A stretch of DNA of 51,351 nt, from the NCBI RefSeq assembly GCF_023229025.1, contig NZ_JALOAA010000015.1, positions 1-51,351 on the forward strand, in the 5' to 3' direction. Shown piece by piece: positions 38,937-47,306 of the stretch. The position numbers and the translations under genes are program-made. Position 1 is the first letter of the stretch. Each line of letters begins with the position of its first letter. The notes beneath the pieces are model-generated. The model worked only from the letters and a program-made list of their open reading frames with translations. It did not search any database and was not told where the DNA came from. Source of the DNA: Sulfurimonas sp. (GTDB taxonomy: Bacteria; Campylobacterota; Campylobacteria; Campylobacterales; Sulfurimonadaceae).

Positions 38937-39974
38937 TTACAAGATAAGCATAGCGTCGCCGTAGGAGTAGAATCTATACTCATTCTCAATTGCCGCTTTG
39001 TATAGTTCTTGAGTTTTCTCTAAGCCCACAAAGGATGCGACAAGCATAAGAAGCGTTGACTTTGGAAGATGAAAGTTGGTAAGCAGATGATTTACTCTAA
39101 GCGGTCTGTTGTTTGGATGCAAAAATAGATTTGCTTCCCCTTTTTGTGTCTTGCTTCTTGCATAAAACTCTATTGTCCTTGTAGAGGTTGTTCCGACACT
39201 CAAAAGAGGGATACCGGAGTCTATTATTTTTTTGGCACTATCTGAGATAGCATAATACTCTGAGTGCATAGGATGCTCTGTAATGGTGTCGCACTCAATC
39301 GGTTTAAACGTGCCACTTCCTACATGCAGAGTTACAAAGGCATGAACAAAGTTTTTGCATACTCTCTCATGCTGCTCTTTTGTAAAATGAAGAGATGCGG
39401 TTGGAGCTGCAACTGCACCCTCTTTTTTAGCAAATACGCTCTGGTACTCGCTCTCATCCTCTCTGTTATCTTCTCTTTGTATATATGGAGGGAGCGGAAC
39501 ATGCCCAATTTTGTCTAGAATTGGAAGAAGTTCTTCAAAACGTAAAAGCCTTCCGTTACTAAAAAAGTTTACTACTCTACTTCCATCATCTAGCAGCTCT
39601 TTTACCTCCGCTACTAAATCCTCTTTAAAATCTTTTGTAAAAAGTATCTTTAGAGCAGTTTTTACTTTTCCTCTTATATATACATTTATGTCATGAGCAT
39701 TAATGGCTCTGTTTAGAAGAAGCTCAATCTTTCCACCACTCTCTTTTTTGCCAAAAAGCCTCGCTTTTATAACTTTAGTATCATTAAATATAAGTGCACA
39801 ATTTTGTGGAATAAATTTCTCTAAGTCAGAAAATTTAACATGAGAAATCTTATCTTTTTCTCTATCGTAGACAAGAAGTTTTGCACTATCTCTAGGAGTT
39901 GTTGGATGTGTAGCTATGAGCTTCTTAGGAAGAGTAAAGTCATAGCTTGAGGTTAAAAGCTCTCTGTTATTCAC
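38937..39974 (-). CDS. queA: S-adenosylmethionine:tRNA ribosyltransferase-isomerase QueA
   Basis: QueA transfers the ribosyl moiety of S-adenosylmethionine to 7-aminomethyl-7-deazaguanine in tRNA, giving epoxyqueuosine. The 345-residue protein begins with YDFTLPKKLIATHPTTPRDSAKLLV. It carries LIFNDTKVIKARLFGKKESGGKIELLL, the internal insert typical of the family, YQSVFAKKEGAVAAPTASLHFT, HVGSGTFKPIE and FLHPNNRPLRVNHLLTNFHLPKSTLLMLV. All core motifs are present. It overlaps tatC by 8 nt in the queA-tatC-tatB-hemW reverse run, an order I recall from C. jejuni. Confidence 0.96.
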   Translation of the reverse strand: MNNRELLTSSYDFTLPKKLIATHPTTPRDSAKLLVYDREKDKISHVKFSDLEKFIPQNCALIFNDTKVIKARLFGKKESGGKIELLLNRAINAHDINVYIRGKVKTALKILFTKDFKEDLVAEVKELLDDGSRVVNFFSNGRLLRFEELLPILDKIGHVPLPPYIQREDNREDESEYQSVFAKKEGAVAAPTASLHFTKEQHERVCKNFVHAFVTLHVGSGTFKPIECDTITEHPMHSEYYAISDSAKKIIDSGIPLLSVGTTSTRTIEFYARSKTQKGEANLFLHPNNRPLRVNHLLTNFHLPKSTLLMLVASFVGLEKTQELYKAAIENEYRFYSYGDAMLIL

Positions 39975-40788
39975 TATCTTTGTTTATCGCTTTTATCTCA
40001 TCTAGTAGATTAATATCCTCATCATCCTCTTCTTCCTCAAGCGGAGGAGCAGGGTTGACCATTTTAACAATTAAGATAGAGACTCCATAGAGTATCACAA
40101 GAGGTCCTGCCATGAGAAGCTGTGTTAGGACATCGGGAGGAGTAAGAAGTGCTGCTATTATAAATATAAGTACAACAGCGTACTTAAAAAACTCTCTCAT
40201 CTGCCTATCATCAACCATTCCTAAAAGCGCTAAAAAGTAGGCAAAAACTGGAAGCTCAAATGCTATTCCAAAGCCAAACATAATTTTTGTGAAAAAGCCT
40301 ACATATGCCTCTATATTTATAAGTGGAGTAAACTTGAAGCTACCAAAAGTAATAAGAAAGTCAAAACCAAAAGGGGTAACTATATAGTATGCAAATAAAA
40401 CCCCAACAGTAAACATCGTAGTTCCGCCAAGAATAAAAGGGATAACCATCTTTTTTTCATTAGCATAAAGAGCCGGTGCTACAAATGCCCATATTTGGCT
40501 AAGAATAATCGGCAAAGCTCCAAGAATTGCAGCAAAAAAGGAGACTTTTAGAGCTACGAAGAATGCCCCGCCTACTTGGGTTGTAGTTACCATTCCATCG
40601 GCCGCATGAAGTGACTTTTTGCCGACTTCAAGCAGAGCTACGTTTAAGGGCTCAACAATCCACGCTAAAAGCGCCTCATGAAAGTAAAACATAACAAAAA
40701 ACATAACTATCAGAGAAGCTACTGAAATAGCAAGCCTTTTTCTAAGCTCTATTAAGTGTGGTTTTATCTCATCAAACATTTTTGCCAT
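39967..40788 (-). CDS. tatC: Sec-independent protein translocase TatC
   Basis: TatC is the core receptor of the twin-arginine translocation system that exports folded proteins. The 273-residue protein has the N-terminal signature LIELRKRLAIS and six membrane segments (about 17-36, 72-95, 113-135, 156-178, 195-212 and 214-235). The P-loop sequence VFAYFLALLGMV and the conserved FAVTPFGF-like segment (here YIVTPFGFDFLITFG) are present. The C-terminus is an acidic cytoplasmic tail (PLEEEEDDEDINLLDE). It overlaps tatB by 17 nt and queA by 8 nt, so the three are tightly coupled. tatA is not in this window. Confidence 0.95.
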   Translation of the reverse strand: MAKMFDEIKPHLIELRKRLAISVASLIVMFFVMFYFHEALLAWIVEPLNVALLEVGKKSLHAADGMVTTTQVGGAFFVALKVSFFAAILGALPIILSQIWAFVAPALYANEKKMVIPFILGGTTMFTVGVLFAYYIVTPFGFDFLITFGSFKFTPLINIEAYVGFFTKIMFGFGIAFELPVFAYFLALLGMVDDRQMREFFKYAVVLIFIIAALLTPPDVLTQLLMAGPLVILYGVSILIVKMVNPAPPLEEEEDDEDINLLDEIKAINKDSE

Positions 40789-41194
40789 CTTCTTCTATTT
40801 TATCTGCACTTTGGCTCTTTTTCTTCTTAGCCAATGTTACCTCTTGTCGGTTCTCTTGGGGTTGCTCTTTTTTTGCTCCGTCAAAAAGCTCCTCATACGT
40901 AAAAGAGTCATCCTCTAAAGTTGTAAGTTTTGCTGCCATTTTTTTAATATCGGTTGCACTCTTTACTTGAGTTGATGCATCCTGAAGCTCTTTTTTATAT
41001 GCTAAAGCCTCATCTTTCATGCTCTTAACATTTATCTCTTCTTCAAATGATTGCTTCATGTTGCTGATAGTATTTTTTGTATTTCTAAAAAATTTTGCTA
41101 TCTCAACCATAGTGCTTGGAAGTTTATCAGGACCAAGGAATAAGATGGCCATAACAGCAATAATAAGTATCTCAGTAAAACCCATACCAAACAT
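40772..41194 (-). CDS. tatB: Sec-independent protein translocase TatB
   Basis: TatB binds TatC and hands twin-arginine substrates to TatA. The 140-residue protein starts with a membrane helix MFGMGFTEILIIAVMAILFLGPDKLP, with the conserved FLGP hinge. An amphipathic helix (about 28-55) and a charged, probably unstructured cytoplasmic tail follow, with KKKKSQSADKIEEDGK at the end. The single acidic membrane residue near the N-terminus (Glu8) and the length favour TatB over TatA. The gene leads the tatB-tatC-queA unit on the reverse strand; hemW lies upstream on the same strand. Confidence 0.9.
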   Translation of the reverse strand: MFGMGFTEILIIAVMAILFLGPDKLPSTMVEIAKFFRNTKNTISNMKQSFEEEINVKSMKDEALAYKKELQDASTQVKSATDIKKMAAKLTTLEDDSFTYEELFDGAKKEQPQENRQEVTLAKKKKSQSADKIEEDGKNV

Positions 41195-41248
41195 AAAAAA
41201 TCCTCAAAATAATTATAAAGAGAAGATTCTATCTAAAGAATAATTAAA

Positions 41249-42313
41249 TTATGATATAAAAAGGGCAATCTCATCTGCTAAAAGGTACTCTTTATTATAA
41301 AAAGTATCATTTTTAGTTATTAACTTTCTCTCTTGTACTAAAAATTCAGCTTTTTTTATCTCATTTGGATTTAGTATATTTTTAGGCACTCCGATAGATG
41401 AGCGTAAGCCTAAGAATATCTGCTCTACTCTTTTTTCATTTTGCTCTAGAAATTCTGTTTTTATATCTAGTGGGTTTTTAATATAGTTCTCAATATCAGT
41501 TGTCGGATAGTATCTCTGCATACCGAGTTTGCCGACAGCCCCGCTTCCTAAGCCTATGTAATCTTTGTAACTCCAGTAACCAAGATTGTGTGTGCTCTTA
41601 TATCTGCCAAAGTTACTTATCTCATACTGCTCAAATCCAAAATCGGCAATCTCCTTAAATAACCATGAGGTAAGCTTTAATCTCTCATTTGACATATGCG
41701 GCTTACTCTCAAAGGGTGTACCCTCTTCAATGGTTAAGGCATAGGCACTTAGATGGTTTATTGGCAAGGAGAAGGCGGTTTGTAAATCACTCTCTAAAAG
41801 CTCTTTTGTGTCGCCTAGCGTTGCATATATAAGATCAAGTGAGATGTTTTCAAATCCAACTTTTTTTGCATTTAAGAGTGCCTCTTTTGCTTGAGTAGCG
41901 CTGTGTGCACGATTTAGAAGTTTTAGTTTTGTATCATTAAAACTCTGCACGCCAAAGCTTATTCGATTGACTCCGAGTTTGCGCATCCCCTCAAGCCACG
42001 CTTGTGTTGCACTGTTTGGATTTGCTTCACTAGTTATCTCAATATCTTCTTTTAGATATGGACGTAAACTTTCAAAGATTTTTTCATAAAGTTTTGGTTC
42101 AACGGTAGATGGGGTTCCGCCTCCGATAAAAACAGACTCTATCTCTTTTGAGGAGATTTTAAACCTCTCTAGCTCAAATGAAAGCTGTTTCTCAAGAGCG
42201 AGCATGTAGTGCTCCTTTAGATGAAACTTATCTACATAGGAGTTAAATGCGCAGTAGTAACATTTAGAGTCACAAAAGGGGATATGTATATAAAGTAGCA
42301 AATTTTTCTCCAA
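41249..42313 (-). CDS. hemW: Radical SAM protein HemW (HemN-like, heme chaperone family)
   Basis: A 354-residue radical SAM protein. The cluster motif CxxxCxxC appears as CDSKCYYCAF (Cys14, Cys18, Cys21), with Phe after the last pair. HemN-type coproporphyrinogen dehydrogenases have a further cysteine two residues on, and its absence points to HemW. Other landmarks are FIGGGTPS, the EANPNS motif, RISFGVQSFNDTKLKLLNR, and the EISNF(G) region before HNLGYW, typical of HemW. The C-terminal HemN-like domain (about 280-350) is present. HemW has been shown to bind heme in other bacteria; its function here is inferred. It heads the reverse run with tatB. Confidence 0.88.
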   Translation of the reverse strand: MEKNLLLYIHIPFCDSKCYYCAFNSYVDKFHLKEHYMLALEKQLSFELERFKISSKEIESVFIGGGTPSTVEPKLYEKIFESLRPYLKEDIEITSEANPNSATQAWLEGMRKLGVNRISFGVQSFNDTKLKLLNRAHSATQAKEALLNAKKVGFENISLDLIYATLGDTKELLESDLQTAFSLPINHLSAYALTIEEGTPFESKPHMSNERLKLTSWLFKEIADFGFEQYEISNFGRYKSTHNLGYWSYKDYIGLGSGAVGKLGMQRYYPTTDIENYIKNPLDIKTEFLEQNEKRVEQIFLGLRSSIGVPKNILNPNEIKKAEFLVQERKLITKNDTFYNKEYLLADEIALFIS

Positions 42314-42408
42314 ATCTATAGGAGGAATTATAGCTATATTTTCTCTTTACTCCATTTTAATTAACATAAATTAAAGAATTGTGCGTTAAAGTAACATAAA
42401 ATATTTTT

Positions 42409-43797
42409 ATGCTTAAGATGAAGGGTTGTGTCTTAGAGATGAATGAAATACAGAGCCATATGCTACTTATATCAGATTTATACAATAGTTGTGATGATAA
42501 GCAAAAAGACTCTATTATAGCTGACTTAAAAGCTATTTTAAGCTCTCAAGATAGAGCTGATTCTAATTTAAACCCAAACAGAATAGATACGCTTACGGGT
42601 CTGCTAAATAGAGACTCTTTAATAAGAGATATCTCTTTGCTTCAAGACGAAGCAATGTTGGTAATATTGCATATAAATCAGATAGAAGCTATAAAGCAGC
42701 TCTATGGTTTTAGTATGGTTGAGGAGATAATCTTAAACAAAGCGCAGAGTCTAAAAGAGCTTGTTAAAGATAGTGATGTTTTTTTATACAGCATAAATTT
42801 TCAGAAGTTTGCTCTGTTGGTAAAAAATAGAAAACTCTTCGATAAGTACATCTCAATTTTAAAATTTTCAATTTTTAACAATATTGATAGTTTTACATAC
42901 TCTAGCAGCACGGGAACAGAGATAATGTCTGATTTTACTGCAGGAATATCTTGTGGAACAGAGCATCTCCATCATGAAGCAAATGTGGCTCTTCAAGAGG
43001 CAATGCTCTCGAAACTAAGTCACAAGATATATGATAGAAACCCCGAATATATTCGTTTGAAAAAATCGACACTAGATAAGTATCAAGTTTATAAAGATGC
43101 TCTTCATAACGGTTATATAGTTCCATATTTTCAACCCATTATAGACACAAGAGACGGTTCGGTAATGAAGTACGAAGCTTTGGCAAGACTTCAGCTTCCG
43201 GATGGAAGAGTTATTGCACCAAATGATTTTTTAGATACTGCAAAAGAGGATAAAACTTTTGAATTTTTTACAAGACAGATGATGCAAAAAGTTTTTAATA
43301 TATATGACAAAACTTATGTGGAGATATCTATTAACTTAACGTATGAAAATATAAAATCTCAAAGTATGCAGGAGTATATAAAAAACAGACTGCAGAAGTA
43401 CGGCGGCGATAGAATTACGTTTGAAATAGTTGAGACAGAAGAGATAGAAGATTATGAAGTAGTAGAGAGATTTATTTCAATGATCAAAGAGCATGGGTGT
43501 AAAATATCAATAGATGATTTTGGAAGCGGATACTCTAACTTTACAAACTTAATAAAACTAAATATTGATTTTATTAAAATTGACGGCATGCTTATAACAA
43601 AACTGCTGTGTGATGAGAAGGTAAGGCTTATGGTCAAGGGACTTGTAGAGTTTGCAAAAAATATAAAGATTAAAACAGTTGCGGAGTTTGTCTGTTCACA
43701 GGAGATATCTGAGTGCGTAAAAGAGCTCGGAGTAGACTATTTTCAAGGCTACTACCATGGAGAGCCAAAAGATGCAAAGTTTTACGGACTTGTATAA
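42409..43797 (+). CDS. EAL-domain protein with degenerate GGDEF domain
   Basis: A 462-residue protein. An N-terminal helical region is followed by a GGDEF-like fold (about 58-205) that keeps DTLTGLLNRDSL but has NFQKF (130-134) where GGDEF should be, so cyclase activity is unlikely. The EAL domain (about 222-460) keeps YEALAR (Glu256), EISINLTYEN, FEIVETEEI, IDDFGSGYSNF, IKIDG, and QGYYHGEP. The usual AEGVE is AEFVC(SQE), still with Glu. It is therefore a probable c-di-GMP phosphodiesterase, with the dead GGDEF possibly serving as a GTP or ligand sensor. The first ATG (42409) lacks a clear Shine-Dalgarno sequence, and ATG 42418 or 42439 are alternatives. Confidence 0.85.
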   Translation: MLKMKGCVLEMNEIQSHMLLISDLYNSCDDKQKDSIIADLKAILSSQDRADSNLNPNRIDTLTGLLNRDSLIRDISLLQDEAMLVILHINQIEAIKQLYGFSMVEEIILNKAQSLKELVKDSDVFLYSINFQKFALLVKNRKLFDKYISILKFSIFNNIDSFTYSSSTGTEIMSDFTAGISCGTEHLHHEANVALQEAMLSKLSHKIYDRNPEYIRLKKSTLDKYQVYKDALHNGYIVPYFQPIIDTRDGSVMKYEALARLQLPDGRVIAPNDFLDTAKEDKTFEFFTRQMMQKVFNIYDKTYVEISINLTYENIKSQSMQEYIKNRLQKYGGDRITFEIVETEEIEDYEVVERFISMIKEHGCKISIDDFGSGYSNFTNLIKLNIDFIKIDGMLITKLLCDEKVRLMVKGLVEFAKNIKIKTVAEFVCSQEISECVKELGVDYFQGYYHGEPKDAKFYGLV

Positions 43798-43819
43798 ACT
43801 TTAGCGCTCTTTTGGAGCT

Positions 43820-44935
43820 CTATTTTGAGAGATTGCTTAAGGTATCTATAATTTCATCCATTTTATCGCTAATTAGACCGACTTCACTTGATATATCATT
43901 GACATCGCTTGCATTTTTGTTAAGCGCATCAGAGCTATCAGAGATAGATTGAATTAAAACATTAGTAGTTGCAGAGGTCTCGGCGAGACTCTTTTGAGTC
44001 CTCTCTGCAAGCTTACGAACCTCATCTGCAACGACAGCAAATCCGCGTCCATGTTCACCTGCTCGTGCCGCTTCAATTGCAGCGTTTAGCGCCAAGAGGT
44101 TGGTCTGCTCTGCAATATCACCTATTGTTGCCAATATTGTTTTTGTTTCATTTGCGTTTACAACCAGTGTTTGAAGACTCTCTACCATATCATTCTCTTT
44201 GTGAGCGATATTGTGAATCCTCTCAACTGCATTGCCTATCATCTCTTTTAGCTCTTTGATTGTAGTGTTTGTGATTGTTGAAATAGTTTCATTGAGTCTG
44301 TTTGAGGAGTCAACTATTGTTTTTTGACTCTCCTGATTTTTCTGCTCCATGCTCTCAAGAGACTCTCCAAGAGCATTTATGTTATTTAGCAAGTCTGCCA
44401 TTTTTGCCTCTACATTTATTTCGCTTCTTGTAGAAAAAGAGCCTTCAGAGAACTTCTGTAGTGTTGCTATAGCGTTGTCTATATTTTTCTCTGAGGCGAT
44501 AAGCATATTATTAAGGCTATTTCTAAGAACATGAACATACGGGGTCTTTGAATCAGAACCGATTCTGCAAGAGTAGTGCCCTTTAGCAACCTTGTCTGTA
44601 AGCAGAACCATCTCTCCGGCAACTTTTGTATCATCTAATACAGACTTTTGATAGGTTGTTACTATCTTGTTGAAGTTTTTTTCAGCTTCATCGGTTGTAT
44701 TTTCATCTACTTGAATTTTATTTCTTTTAAACTCCATCATCTCAATTAGCTCTAATCTTTTTTTGTTTAAAACCTGAGACTCGTTACTGCTGTTTTGCAT
44801 GTTAAATATCAACGTAATTGTCATAGTGATAACTGCTAGCAACAGATGTACTATGTTTGATTCTACCAAAAAGAGTGAGCCTATTAAGGTTGAAAAAGCT
44901 ACGATAATGACTATATTTTTTAACTTATTATTCAT
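43820..44935 (-). CDS. CetA-like methyl-accepting chemotaxis protein without periplasmic sensor
   Basis: A 371-residue receptor. Two hydrophobic segments (about 8-24 and 28-45) are joined by only a few residues, forming a membrane hairpin with no periplasmic sensor. A helical region follows (about 85-230), and the chemoreceptor signalling tip at 276-312 (AEQTNLLALNAAIEAARAGE, then HGRGFAVVADEVRKLAERT). Such a receptor must get its signal from another protein. The PAS-only gene lies 11 nt upstream in the same orientation, the layout of the C. jejuni CetA/CetB energy-taxis system, in which the PAS protein senses redox state. Assignment by architecture, not alignment. Confidence 0.82.
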   Translation of the reverse strand: MNNKLKNIVIIVAFSTLIGSLFLVESNIVHLLLAVITMTITLIFNMQNSSNESQVLNKKRLELIEMMEFKRNKIQVDENTTDEAEKNFNKIVTTYQKSVLDDTKVAGEMVLLTDKVAKGHYSCRIGSDSKTPYVHVLRNSLNNMLIASEKNIDNAIATLQKFSEGSFSTRSEINVEAKMADLLNNINALGESLESMEQKNQESQKTIVDSSNRLNETISTITNTTIKELKEMIGNAVERIHNIAHKENDMVESLQTLVVNANETKTILATIGDIAEQTNLLALNAAIEAARAGEHGRGFAVVADEVRKLAERTQKSLAETSATTNVLIQSISDSSDALNKNASDVNDISSEVGLISDKMDEIIDTLSNLSK

Positions 44936-44946
44936 TTTAAAATTTC

Positions 44947-45330
44947 CTATCTTAATGTTTTGTAGAGAGCCTCGGCCTCTTCTATCTCTTGTTGTGATGC
45001 TTTTCTTCTACATGAGAGGTATGTCTGCTCTTTTCTAGTTATATCATACATAGGGTAGACAGTTGCAAAAACCCAGTAAAATCCGCCGCCTTTAGCCCTG
45101 TTTTTTACATATCCTGACCAGATTTTATCGTTTTTTATAGCATCCCATAAATCTTTAAATGCAGCTTTTGGCATATCCTTGTGGCGGACAATATTGTGCG
45201 GTTTTCCTACTAGTTCATCAATGCTGTAACCGGAAATTGCACAAAAATCATCATTAGCAAAAATTATAATGCCTTTTGCATCTGTTTGAGAAACTAAAAA
45301 ATCATCATTTTTTAAAACATACTCTTTCAT
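44947..45330 (-). CDS. CetB/Aer-like PAS domain protein, probable energy-taxis sensor
   Basis: A 127-residue single PAS domain of the Aer/CetB type. Key landmarks are DFLVSQTDAKGIIIFANDDF, ISGYSIDELVGKPHNIVRH, DMPKAAFKDLWDAIKNDKIWSG, YVKNRAKGGGFYWVFATVYP, and the post-PAS TYLSCRRKASQQEI, which resembles the Y.SVR.KP segment linking Aer-type PAS to downstream parts. Aer and CetB PAS domains bind FAD; binding residues cannot be confirmed here. No output domain is present. It is transcribed with the receptor gene, so signal would pass between two proteins, unlike the fused E. coli Aer. Confidence 0.85.
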   Translation of the reverse strand: MKEYVLKNDDFLVSQTDAKGIIIFANDDFCAISGYSIDELVGKPHNIVRHKDMPKAAFKDLWDAIKNDKIWSGYVKNRAKGGGFYWVFATVYPMYDITRKEQTYLSCRRKASQQEIEEAEALYKTLR

Positions 45331-45526
45331 TGCTTGCCTTTTCTTAATTTTGTCATAAAGCTGACATAACTGTAACGAAATATAAGTTAATCGTAGATAA
45401 AGAGCTTATAATTCTTTTCATATTTGCTTATAATGTCTTTATATTAAAAATTGTTTTATTAGTAGTTTTGTCGATTTGGATATGCATATCATATAGTAAA
45501 TTAGTTTATTTTAATAGCATATTTTG

Positions 45527-45532
45527 TATAAT
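45527..45532 (+). promoter_or_regulatory. -10 element of the rppH-lysC-hobA-holB-folP run
   Basis: TTTTGTATAAT lies 51 nt before the rppH ATG at 45584, inside the 253-nt gap that separates it from the divergent cetB-like gene. The rest of that gap is AT-rich with no other feature I can support. Confidence 0.5.
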
Positions 45533-45583
45533 CGCACCAATATAACAACTAAGAGCTTTTGAAGCTGCTTGCTAAGTGAAATA

Positions 45584-46054
45584 ATGAGAAAAAAAGATTT
45601 ATATCGTCCCAATGTTGCTATGATAATAGTCTCAAGTTTCTATCCACAGAAAAAAGAGATTTTTTTAGCACATAGAAATGATTTAAAAAATGTTTGGCAG
45701 TTTCCCCAAGGCGGTATAGATGAGGGTGAAGAGGTAAGGGAGGCTCTTTTTAGGGAGCTTTTAGAGGAGATAGGTACTGATAGCGTAGAGATAATTGCAG
45801 AGTTTCCTGAATGGATATCTTACGATTTTCCCTCTAGAATTGCCGAGAATATGAAACCTTTTATTGGACAAAAGCAGAAATATTTTTTAGTCAAACTACA
45901 AGAAGAAGCGGTAATAAATATAAATACGCAAGAGCCTGAGTTTAGTGATTACAAATTTGTATCAACAGAGGAAGCTCTAAATTTGAGTGCTAGTTTTAAA
46001 AAAGATGTTTATGAGAGTGTTATAAGTTATTTTAAAAAAGAGGGATTGTTGTAG
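45584..46054 (+). CDS. rppH: Nudix hydrolase, RNA pyrophosphohydrolase RppH
   Basis: A 156-residue Nudix enzyme that removes pyrophosphate from mRNA 5' ends, starting decay, and may also hydrolyse dinucleoside polyphosphates. The MRKKDLYRPNVAMIIVSS start, FLAHRNDLKNVWQFPQGGIDEGEE and EALFRELLEEIGT Nudix box, plus EFPEWISYDFPSR, are as in RppH/NudH. The ATG at 45584 is chosen. A TTG at 45569 adds five residues without support. The stop TAG is immediately followed by the lysC ATG. It is the first gene of the forward run. Confidence 0.92.
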   Translation: MRKKDLYRPNVAMIIVSSFYPQKKEIFLAHRNDLKNVWQFPQGGIDEGEEVREALFRELLEEIGTDSVEIIAEFPEWISYDFPSRIAENMKPFIGQKQKYFLVKLQEEAVININTQEPEFSDYKFVSTEEALNLSASFKKDVYESVISYFKKEGLL

Positions 46055-47266
46055 ATGTTGATAGTTCAAAAGTTCGGCGGAACAAGTGTTGGTGACTTAG
46101 ATCGCATTCAAAATGTAGCAAAACGTGTAAGTGCTGTAAAAAAAGCAGGAAACGATGTTATTGTCGTTGTATCTGCTATGAGCGGTGAAACAAATAAGCT
46201 TCTCTCATATGCGGAGCACTTCTCAAAAGCTCCTGTAAAAGCTGAGATGGATATGTTGTTAAGCTCCGGCGAGAGAGTAACGGCTTCACTTCTGGCAATA
46301 GCACTTAGTGAACTGGGGCATAATGCGGTCTCTATGACAGGCAGAAAAGCCGGTATTGTAACTAATAATATTCACACGAAAGCTAGAATCGAAGAGATTA
46401 ATCCGCTTATCATGCAAGAGGCTATTAAAGAGGGAAAAATTATTGTAGTTGCAGGTTTTCAAGGGGTATCGCAAGATGGAAACGTAACTACATTAGGACG
46501 TGGCGGAAGCGACCTCTCTGCAGTCGCAATTGCAGGAGCGCTAAAGGCTGATTTGTGTGAGATTTATACGGATGTCAGTGGGATATTTACGACAGATCCT
46601 AGAATTGAGCCAAAAGCAAAAAAGCTTGATATGATTTCGTATGATGAGATGCTAGAGCTTGCCTCTTTGGGTGCGAAAGTGCTTCAAAATCGTTCGGTAG
46701 AGTTGGCAAAGAAGTTAAATGTAAATCTAGTAACAAGAACAAGCTTCTCAGATGAAGAGGGAACATTAATAACTAAGGAAGAAAATATTATGGAAAAACC
46801 GTTAGTAAGTGGAATCGCACTTGATAAAAATCAAGCTCGTATATCTTTAGTAGGTGTAAAAGATAGACCTGGAATAGCATCTGATATATTCACTAAGCTC
46901 TCAAACAACAATGTTAATGTTGACATGATAATTCAAAATGTCGGGCATGACGGTAGAGCAAACATAGACTTTACTGTTCCCGTAAATGATATAGATGATG
47001 CAAAGGAAGTTGTGGAGACATTTGTTAAAGAGTCTGAAATTGATAAAGTCTCTTATGATGAGAATATCTGCAAAGTCTCAATAGTCGGAGTAGGTATGAA
47101 GTCTCACACAGGAGTTGCCGCAAAAGCATTCTCAATGATGGCAAAAGAGAATATAAATATAAATATGATTTCAACATCAGAGATAAAAGTCTCTATGGTT
47201 ATAGATGAGAAGTATGCAGAGTTGGCAGTTAGAAGCCTTCATGCGGCATACGAATTAGATAAGTAA
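46055..47266 (+). CDS. lysC: Aspartate kinase LysC
   Basis: LysC phosphorylates aspartate, the entry to lysine, threonine, methionine and diaminopimelate synthesis. The 403-residue protein shows the kinase motif VQKFGGTSVGDLDRIQNVA, SAMSGETNKL, SGERVTASLLA, FQGVSQDGNVTTLGRGGSDLSAVA and YTDVSGIFTTDPRI. Two ACT domains close it (about 265-400: ARISLVGVKDRPGIASDIF and CKVSIVGVGMKSHTGVAAKAF), which sense lysine or threonine feedback. Length matches the monofunctional class. It abuts rppH with no gap and is followed by a 6-bp hairpin before hobA. Confidence 0.97.
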   Translation: MLIVQKFGGTSVGDLDRIQNVAKRVSAVKKAGNDVIVVVSAMSGETNKLLSYAEHFSKAPVKAEMDMLLSSGERVTASLLAIALSELGHNAVSMTGRKAGIVTNNIHTKARIEEINPLIMQEAIKEGKIIVVAGFQGVSQDGNVTTLGRGGSDLSAVAIAGALKADLCEIYTDVSGIFTTDPRIEPKAKKLDMISYDEMLELASLGAKVLQNRSVELAKKLNVNLVTRTSFSDEEGTLITKEENIMEKPLVSGIALDKNQARISLVGVKDRPGIASDIFTKLSNNNVNVDMIIQNVGHDGRANIDFTVPVNDIDDAKEVVETFVKESEIDKVSYDENICKVSIVGVGMKSHTGVAAKAFSMMAKENININMISTSEIKVSMVIDEKYAELAVRSLHAAYELDK

Positions 47267-47280
47267 TGTATAACCATATT

Positions 47281-47300
47281 TTCGCCAGAGGCGAAGTTTT
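47281..47300 (+). terminator. Short hairpin between lysC and hobA (possible attenuator)
   Basis: TTCGCC-AGA-GGCGAA is followed by GTTTTAG, 14 nt after the lysC stop and just before hobA. It could end some lysC transcripts or limit hobA translation by hiding AGAGG. hobA shows no other clear Shine-Dalgarno sequence. Confidence 0.5.
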
Positions 47301-47306
47301 AGTGGT

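Noticed and set aside
43798..43819. Terminator between the EAL gene and the cetA-like gene
   Set aside because: Only a 4-bp gctc/gagc pairing is visible and the U-tract is broken; too weak to list.
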